From: Chara braunii
Lineage: Eukaryota > Streptophyta > Charophyceae > Charales > Characeae
Length of the DNA stretch: 23,124 bases
Assembly: GCA_003427395.1 (NCBI GenBank)
Contig: BFEA01000189.1
Coordinates: 1,299,471-1,322,594 of the forward strand
Reading direction: 5' to 3'
Shown in pieces: positions 17,300 through 23,124 of this stretch. Position 1 is the stretch's first letter, and each line of letters begins with the position of its first letter. The notes under the pieces were generated by a model, which saw nothing but the letters and a program-made list of their open reading frames with translations, did no database searches and had not been told where the DNA came from. A program made the translations under genes and the position numbers.

Positions 17300-17659
17300 G
17301 TGGAAGGATTTAGAGTCTTCCAAGGGTCCCCCTTACAGACAAGTGAAGGTTCTCCCCTGGCCCCCAAGGAAGTGACACGTGGACTTATGGTGACGTCGGG
17401 AGAAGGTAATGATGAGACTACCCTCTTGCCCACTTCTTCATATTTTCTTTCTCTGCCTGACAAATTCTGCTATTCTTGCGAAGCTATCTTGCGCGTCTAT
17501 TCGGTCCCTATGCCCCCACACGGAGAAGAGTACATCAATTGGGTAGAGTGTGGTCGATGTGTCTCAAGGGCCCACGGGTCCTACATTCAATATAGCAATC
17601 CACAAAAGGTTTGGCTGTGTCCTTCATGTCGGGCCGATAAGATTCCGACGGAGCCTTGA
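17300..17659 (+). CDS. PHD-type zinc finger ORF, possibly degenerate
   Basis: Open frame of about 119 codons to TGA, with no ATG at its upstream limit; the first in-frame ATG is near 17388. Zinc ligands: CYSC (17468-17479), then 23 residues, CGRC (17549-17560), four residues, H (17573), and later C-P-S-C (17618-17629). Trp precedes the second and last Cys pairs (WVECGRC, WLCPSC), as in PHD fingers, which bind zinc and often read histone tails. The C4HC3 pattern should have Cys three residues after His; here it is Tyr (TAC, 17582-17584), one transition from TGC. The frame equals that of Gag and RT, so it may be the C-terminal domain of the retrotransposon polyprotein, in place of a chromodomain, with integrase deleted. 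A captured host exon is the alternative. Confidence 0.6.
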   Translation: MEGFRVFQGSPLQTSEGSPLAPKEVTRGLMVTSGEGNDETTLLPTSSYFLSLPDKFCYSCEAILRVYSVPMPPHGEEYINWVECGRCVSRAHGSYIQYSNPQKVWLCPSCRADKIPTEP

Positions 17660-19112
17660 TTCCTCGAAGCCACCGCAAAAAGACTATAAATAGTGAAAAG
17701 ACGTGGAGATTCCGACGCCACGAAGTTTGGACAGATGTCGCATTGATAGTGACCGTTGTTGAGGAAATCGGGGAGGGGTCAGTTGTTCGTTGATGAAGCG
17801 AGAGGCAGCGCCACCTGTCACCTGTCGTACATGCTTCAAAGGTCCTCAGCGGTGATCAGAGGAGTGGGGCGAGTATGCCTGTCACACCCACACTTCAAGC
17901 TTAAAGTTGCTCTTGTAGTCCCTTACCGAAAACAAGAACTACGGAAGAACAAATAAAATACATAAAAAACGTGATACCGTATATTCTAGCTTGCTGATCT
18001 GAGATTCGATTGGGAACCTGTCTTAGAGCTTTTCCTGTTGATTCCCAAATGAGCAGGCCTGGGGCGTGACTCTAATTTGGCTGCAAAGGAGAGAATGGAA
18101 ATTTATCCTGAACAACAACGGTATTTTTGCAATAAAGAAGAATCAGAAAGGGGTGCCAATAAGGTGCCAATAAAATGCAAGCTACAAAAGTAGTCACAAG
18201 CGGACAGGGGAAGTTCCGAACCAGACAAGGCTCCAAGTGTAACCATAACAGGAGCGAGTGCATACGCAGAACTCAAGGGAAACCCTAGGGGTATTCCTGT
18301 AATTTTTCCTCTCCCACAACCTTCGATAGCAGCTTGTTTTTCCCCATTCAAATTGCTGAAGAAAGTTTGGAAAGTTGGAGACCGTGATTCTCCGAACTTC
18401 AGAGCCAGCTTACCGCAGCCAATTGGAAATATGTGTGTATTCATATAGCCAATAAAGGCATGCCAATGGATTCCCTTACTTAGCAAGTGTAATACAGTTC
18501 TGTAGTTTTCAGTTAATGTATAAAATTAAAGACAAAGTTCAATCTCGTTGCTCCCAAGTCGCTCAGATCTGAGACCAGAAGAGTTGTTGTACATAGTGGT
18601 TATCAGATCATCACGCCACCTTTCTATGTCAAAACAGTTCCTTTTCGAAACCGTCGTAGTTGCTCACTTTCATCCTCACTGATTTGTGAGCCTCTCTTGG
18701 TCTCTGTGTGTGGCTTGAAGAAGTCAGACAGTGATTTGTAAACTCTGTTTGATATTAAACAGGTCCCAATCCTCAATCATCTCACTGTCTCAATCAAAGA
18801 TTCTAATGGTTTGGTCAACTCGATCATATCATCAGGTGAAAATCGTGTCACCAGTCCACTTTAAACCAGATCCGATTCTATTTACTTATTTATTTATTTT
18901 TGGCAATACGTTGCTCAATAGATTTGTCCACCTCAGGTGGGTGTTTGAGATCGGGATTTCCACTTGCCCTTTCTGCAGCCAGACACTTTTAGTCTTTTAC
19001 CATTCCTTTTACTAGGCCTTCGCCCCCTGGCCCTACTTGTGATAAGCTAGGATCCGTACTCAGCGGCTTCCCTTACCCTTAAGAACAATCCCACACAAGC
19101 CTCAAAGTACGG
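17660..19112. other. Unassigned DNA; no integrase or 3' LTR recognised
   Basis: I saw no integrase HHCC or DDE motif, no polypurine tract that I can support, and no copy of the sequence upstream of the PBS. One minus-strand frame of 127 codons (18486-18103) contains Gly/Cys-rich text (GCGRGKITGIPLGFPLSSAY) that looks somewhat protein-like but matches nothing I know. Confidence 0.35.
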
Positions 19113-19222
19113 GTTCTAGGCAGTGTCGTACCCCCGTTCACCGTTCACGGGGTCTGTGAACGGAACCGGTCATAGAGTTCACGGAGTTCACGATACAGGA
19201 GTTCATGGAGTTCACGGAGAGC

Positions 19223-19253
<31 letters not shown>

Positions 19254-19642
19254 GGCTGGGGGGGTATGTTTTTTTTTTTATAGGAGGGTAGGGGACATCG
19301 AAGGGTAACTCCCTATAATTTTTTCAATTTTTTTGTTTTCACGAATAATATTATTTTTTAATTTAAAAACGAAAAAAAAAATTCAACCAGCCAAAATAAG
19401 CATTTTCTTTTGTTATGTTGTAGGTCATTTCGATTTTTTTTTTTTTTCAATGTCACCACGCTATGGGGTTTAGGTGAATGTACCTGGGGGAGCCCCCCCC
19501 CCCTTCCCAAAAAAAAAAAAAAAAAAAAAAAAAAACACTCTTTAGTGGTCAGCCCGTTCACCAAAAAAACACCAAATGAACGGTCGGTCACGTTCAAGTG
19601 ACCGGTGCCGGTCACGTTCACAGGTCCTCCACTGGTTCTAGG
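19113..19642. mobile_element. 514-bp non-autonomous hAT-like element with 8-bp TSD
   Basis: The element spans 19121-19634, bounded by CAGTG...CACTG and flanked on both sides by the 8-bp duplication GTTCTAGG (19113-19120, 19635-19642). The outer 12 bp of the two ends agree at 9 positions (CAGTGTCGTACC and CAGTGGAGGACC). GTTCAC/GTGAAC hexamers are dense in both subterminal regions (six exact copies within 19136-19215, others at 19556 and 19616), typical of hAT transposase-binding repeats. Inside, T29 with a G-run on the left mirrors a C-run with A27 on the right (19225-19260 and 19489-19535), so the element is a long imperfect palindrome. No transposase gene. Confidence 0.85.
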
Positions 19643-20303
19643 TGATCGGGAAGAGCGGGGTTTATTTTTCTTTTCTTTTTGTTTCCTTCTGTGAAAAAAG
19701 AAGAGGGTCGAAACAAAAACTTATTTTTATTAATTTTCAGATTTGCCCCTGATGACTCTTTCGTGCGGTCGGTTTAGCGACCGCGCCGAGAAATCCAAGA
19801 AACAGTTAGGAATTAGTGTGAGTGGGAATATTGATTTTTGCATGCGCGACTGTTTTTCAAATTTTTGCACGCCACGTAAACCTGTTCCCCGGCTTTGCAT
19901 CTCCACGCCATCTTCCCTTCCTACTGCGCGCTCCCTTCTTGCAAGCCTTTTCGTCTTCGCTCGAACAAAGTTCGATCCTCTCCTTACCCATCATCGCGAT
20001 TGATTGGTTGTGCGATTGGGATGGTCGGATCAATGTGGTGAAAGCAGGAAGCGCGAACCACTTGTACGACCACCCCAATCACACAGACGCTCGACCTGCA
20101 TCCTTCTATCTTTCTGGAACCTTGACCCTTCTTCTGTCCTGCTCATTTACACCCCGTATCGCCCGCACCTCGGGCTGGCACCCCACCGCCTTCCGCGCTA
20201 TAGATTCCTGCAACCCCTTCTTCTCACTCTCTATGATCTCGACTGCAATGCTGCGCGAGCTATGTGTGAGGTCTGTGGCGTTGAACAGACTCGACGTGCC
20301 TAA
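19643..20303. other. Unassigned DNA with a 19-bp inverted repeat
   Basis: TGTGCGATTGGGATGGTCG (20009-20027) and its near-perfect inverse CGACCACCCCAATCACACA (20067-20085) can form a hairpin with a 39-nt loop. A 161-codon open frame overlaps it but has no family motif; I do not call it a gene. Confidence 0.45.
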
Positions 20304-21390
20304 GTGACGGGTGGAGTGATGACGTGGGACGATGTATTGCCGTACCCTGTTGGACTTTCGAGCCTGAGTCGACCCCCTTCGCGATTTCCATTTGGCTCGA
20401 CCCGCCCACGCTCACGCTCAGGGCGCGGGTCGTTCGTCATAGGGGCACCCCCACCTAGTGCTATGAGATGGATGGGGATGGGCCATTTGCGAGAGGGTTT
20501 GACATTGGGGGAGGTAGCTCCGCTCCCGCGCTAGATGGTAGCTTTACGGTCACTCGCGGCATATTCTTGATTCATTTAGATGTGGCCAGGCAATTGCTCC
20601 TTCCAATACACATGCAGTCCAGCGAGGGGTTCATTGAGAATTTATGTTTTTTTGTGTGTAGGTCAAGCATCATCCTTGGGCCACACAACTTTTTCCTAAG
20701 CATAACAATCCCTATGGCCTCTTCGGGGTGCGGCGACGCCGTCCATACTTTTTTTTGCTTGACACAAGCATCTCATTCGTATATCCGTCGCCCGCCCTTA
20801 GTCCTTTCAAGCCCCCATATTGCACGCAAAGAGACAAAACACACATTCGTCTTGCAAGGCCACACCTCTTTTTTTGTTTGATCCTGTGTTCTGAGCATCC
20901 TACACCAAGACCAGCCCACGTTAGAGTTTACACTAGGCCTACCACCTTCCCATCCGATCCTTTCTCTCCCTGTCGCCCGTGTACCCCTGACCCAGTCCCG
21001 CTCAAGTCATCCCAAGCTACTCACCTGCACAATCTCACACACAAGCAAAGATCAATACAATCCTTCAATGGGGTCAACACATCGCCCTTCCCGCAAGCCC
21101 AAGTTTCTTTCCCCTTTATGTTTTCATTGCCTTTCCCTTCCTTTCCACAGTCAAGCCATGTCTTTTCCTTAATCATGCAGTCCGGGAAATGGTTGAGTCA
21201 ACTAACCTTGTGCCAAACTCTCACTTTCTCACTTCCTCAACGTCCTTGTCTTCCAAATTCTCAAGGGCTTTCCGTTCTCCTTCTTGGTGGCACAAGGGAC
21301 CGGCTATCCTCCCCTTGCCCTCTTTCTCCACCAAGTGCGGACCGCTTCTTTTCACCGGTCGACCCCTGGCAATCTGACAAGTGAGACGGG
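20304..21390. other. Pyrimidine-rich, strand-asymmetric kilobase without a recognised gene
   Basis: The plus strand is conspicuously rich in C and T, mostly from about 20740 to 21350. This removes stop codons and gives a 218-codon Pro/Ser/Leu-rich frame (20728-21384) plus others. No domains seen. I regard the frames as products of composition. Confidence 0.45.
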
Positions 21391-21419
21391 AAGGGTTAGT
21401 CACGTGCCAGGAAGGAAGA

Positions 21420-21471
21420 GGGGGAGAGGGTAAGGTGGCTCTAGGGAAAGAGAATGAGAGAGAGAGAGTGG

Positions 21472-21502
<31 letters not shown>

Positions 21503-21530
21503 AGAGAGAGAGAGAGAAGGAAGGAAAAGA
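21420..21530. repeat. (GA)n / GGA-rich purine tract
   Basis: Nearly pure purine on the plus strand with GA dinucleotides from about 21453 to 21517, directly after the pyrimidine-rich kilobase. Confidence 0.9.
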
Positions 21531-21745
21531 GACTCCTAATTCATAATCAACCTTACCCCCTAGTGTGCCCTACCGTCCTACCTATTGTTCCTTGCGCTCC
21601 TTGGTGCCTCCCCTTTTGCTCCTTGGTGGGCCCTCTCACTGTACCACAGGGAAGGCCTCTGTAGAGTTTGGCTTGATTCTGATGCCGTTTGGGTCGACTT
21701 GCCTGTTTCGGGCGACGTCCGTCCTCAAGGCGAACAGTTCGGGAA

Positions 21746-21778
21746 AGTCCGTTTTTTTATTTTTCAGAAAAACGGACT
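21746..21778. repeat. 11-bp perfect hairpin
   Basis: AGTCCGTTTTT (21746-21756), 11-nt loop, AAAAACGGACT (21768-21778). Could act as a transcript hairpin; no associated gene, so role unknown. Confidence 0.7.
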
Positions 21779-21822
21779 CTGATGGTTTGCTGGGTCTGCA
21801 GGCCATCTGTTTATGTCTAGGA

Positions 21823-21852
21823 TATGAGGTCTGAGAAATTTCAGGCCTCATA
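21823..21852. repeat. 12-bp hairpin, one mismatch
   Basis: TATGAGGTCTGA and TCAGGCCTCATA around a 6-nt centre, 45 bp after the preceding hairpin. Confidence 0.65.
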
Positions 21853-21912
21853 CCCCAGGTTTGACAGGTTTGTCATAGGGGTGCTCCTATATCATTTTCT
21901 GCGTTACCGAGC

Positions 21913-22004
21913 GTACCTGTACGGGGCGTTTCCTTCCAGTCGTACGAGTTTTTTTCGTACGCGGACCTGTACGTGGACTTGTACGTACGTACAGGTCCCC
22001 GTAC
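21913..22004. repeat. GTAC-dense palindromic cluster
   Basis: Nine GTAC tetramers in 92 nt, arranged in nested palindromes: GGACCTGTACGT with ACGTACAGGTCC, and ACTTGTAC with CGTACAAGT. It is followed by a poly-T tract and an 11-12 G run, the same T-run/G-run combination seen inside the hAT-like element. Possibly the end of a related transposon; TSD and TIR not found. Confidence 0.6.
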
Positions 22005-22034
22005 AAGTTTTTTTTTTCTTGGGGGGGGGGGCCT

Positions 22035-22562
22035 TGCTAAGCAGCACAGGACTCCCCAGGGTGGTTTTTCGTTAGGCCAGGGTTTGCCTGGGCAGGGGGC
22101 TTGTGGGAGGTCCAACAAGCGTGCACACACACAGACTTAGTAGCAAGCGGGAACCTCAACAAGCCATTCAGTCTTTGGGAAAAACTTAGAAATCAGCTAT
22201 GTGTTTCAGTCATACTTGCGGCGTATCATGTGCGCTCAGCTTCCCCACGTGCGCCGCAGCGCACATGCCCACATATGTGCGTGCACGTGATGCGACGCAT
22301 TTAGAAATTAATTTATAAAAAAAATCAGAAAGGGTAGGTCGTCGTACGCATAAGTGTCCCTCCCTTTTAAAAAGGGTAAGTACACAGAAAGAGAATATTT
22401 TGGGGCCTCGTCATACTGCTCATGGGTTTGATTCTCCTTTCCAAAAAGTACCCTGCAAGCAATTGGTAAGTGCCCTTTGGAAGGATGTGCATTGCACTGC
22501 TGGAAGACCACGAGTAGGCCAGCAATATATCCTGGATTCGGATACAAGTCTGTGTTCCAAGA
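22035..22562. other. Unassigned DNA with CGCA/TGCG palindromes
   Basis: ATGTGCGCT (22228-22236) and AGCGCACAT (22258-22266) form a perfect 9-bp inverted repeat in a CG/CA-rich stretch. No gene recognised. Confidence 0.45.
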
Positions 22563-22964
22563 GTTATGGGTTACAAAGTTACCACAAACACTCAAGTAGT
22601 TGTCTCGTTTTTTTTTTTTATACCTTTTCTTACGTGCAGTGGCCCTAAGGGCCTCGCTCCACTCATCAGCACTTGCAGGAAAAAAAAACGGATGGCTTGT
22701 ACGGTTCCATTTTCTAGGAGAAGATTCATTCTAATTTTGCATATAAAGCAGTTGTCTCGTTTTTTTTGTTTTTCCTTTTCTTACTTGCGTGCAGTGGCCC
22801 TAAGGGCCTGACTCCACTCATCAGCACTTGCAGAAAAGAAAAACGTATGGCCTGTATGGATCCAGTTTCTAAGGGAAGATTCATTCTTGTTTTGCACATT
22901 TGGTGAGTAGTGGAGTGAAACCCTCAAAATCACATGTCGAGTTAGTAAGTCAGTAACCCATAAC
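22563..22964. repeat. 152-bp tandem pair bracketed by 12-bp inverted repeats
   Basis: GTTATGGGTTAC (22563-22574) and its exact inverse GTAACCCATAAC (22953-22964) enclose two diverged direct copies of a ~150-bp unit, 22598-22745 and 22750-22899. Each begins AGTTGTCTCG plus a T-run and carries the palindrome GGCCCTAAGGGCC and the word CCACTCATCAGCACTTGCAG. May be a small transposon with a duplicated core; no TSD seen. Confidence 0.7.
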
Positions 22965-23124
22965 TGCTGAAACACGGACCTGAAATAGAAGCTACACCAT
23001 ATGTAGCTGGCCTACTCCCTCACTATGAGTCCAATGACGACCCTTCCAATGACCACCCCGTTCCTGCCGAAGGGACCCTTGCCAATATTCGGCAGGGAGC
23101 TTTTGAAGTGTTGGCAGGGGTTAT
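22965..23124. other. Unassigned DNA to window end
   Basis: Contains the 9-bp inverted repeat CCTGCCGAA (23063-23071) / TTCGGCAGG (23088-23096). Nothing else recognised; the sequence runs off the window. Confidence 0.4.

Noticed and set aside
18103-18486. 127-codon minus-strand ORF with Gly/Cys-rich centre
   Set aside because: Looks mildly protein-like but I could not tie it to a family; a protein database search would decide. Left as unassigned.
19358-19621. ORFs with poly-Phe or poly-Lys runs
   Set aside because: They read through the poly-T/poly-A tracts inside the hAT-like element.
20728-21384. 218-codon ORF, longest in the window
   Set aside because: Pro/Ser/Leu-rich as expected from a pyrimidine-biased strand, no domain, overlapping open frames in other phases.
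22424-22437. GGGTTTGATTCTCC resembling a tRNA B box
   Set aside because: No acceptable A box at the right distance and no cloverleaf could be drawn.
22640-22680. CTGATGAG on the minus strand in the 152-bp repeats, a possible further hammerhead
   Set aside because: A GTGG...CCAC helix can follow, but there is no GAA(A) immediately after it and no stem III partner, so the core is not satisfied. Same for the copy near 22816.

Overview
This is a eukaryotic, repeat-dominated stretch with no intact protein-coding gene that I can recognise. Long pure microsatellites, decayed retrotransposon coding sequence, several non-autonomous DNA transposons with readable target-site duplications (TSDs), and scaffold gaps (one N at 7426, 21 Ns at 10064-10084) all point to a draft short-read assembly of a large, transposon-rich nuclear genome. 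The Ty3/gypsy remnant uses a primer-binding site complementary to initiator-Met tRNA, as is common in plants and green algae. A streptophyte alga or another alga is my guess, but the species is not determinable by eye.

Layout. 1-1467: CAAT microsatellite, G/C-rich low-complexity DNA, a 63-bp Thr/Ser-coding minisatellite and one plausible minus-strand ORF. 1468-1777: a foldback element around a 38-A tract. 1650-2908: the first copy of a 1,259-bp block that recurs without any difference I can see at 6167-7425. The second copy is preceded by a 38-bp Nextera mate-pair junction adapter (6114-6151) and ends at the single N, so it is probably an assembly artefact. 2848-3217: a pair of inverted 117-bp units in (AT)n tracts. 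One carries a complete type III hammerhead ribozyme (3067-3126). The other starts within 1-2 nt of the homologous self-cleavage site, as expected of a Penelope-like or other ribozyme-processed retroelement. 3218-6113 and 7427-7870: unassigned DNA with many CA, GA and CT microsatellites.

7871-7913: a pure poly(A) insertion flanked by an 11-bp direct repeat. 8224-9819: a cluster of PIF/Harbinger-like miniature elements. These are a 97-bp MITE with TAA TSDs, and an 830-bp element with TTA TSDs that contains a 404-bp relative with TAT TSDs. 9820-12350: short repeats, a gap and unassigned sequence. 12360-17659: a Ty3/gypsy retrotransposon broken by frameshifts and stops (PBS, Gag with CCHC knuckle, DSGA protease, RT with YMGD in place of YxDD, RNase H). 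An AT-rich foldback element interrupts it at about 14570-15085, and it is followed by a PHD-type zinc finger where integrase would be expected. 19121-19634: a 514-bp non-autonomous hAT-like element with an 8-bp TSD and GTTCAC subterminal repeats. 19643-23124: unassigned sequence with a pyrimidine-rich kilobase, a GA microsatellite, a GTAC-dense palindromic cluster, and a 152-bp tandem pair bracketed by 12-bp inverted repeats.

There is no operon or pathway to describe; the sequence records successive and nested transposition. By eye I found no rRNA, tRNA or CRISPR array. The biology most worth following up is the hammerhead-bearing element, the PHD finger attached to the gypsy remnant, and the nested Harbinger-like family. 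The main caution is the adapter-linked duplication.
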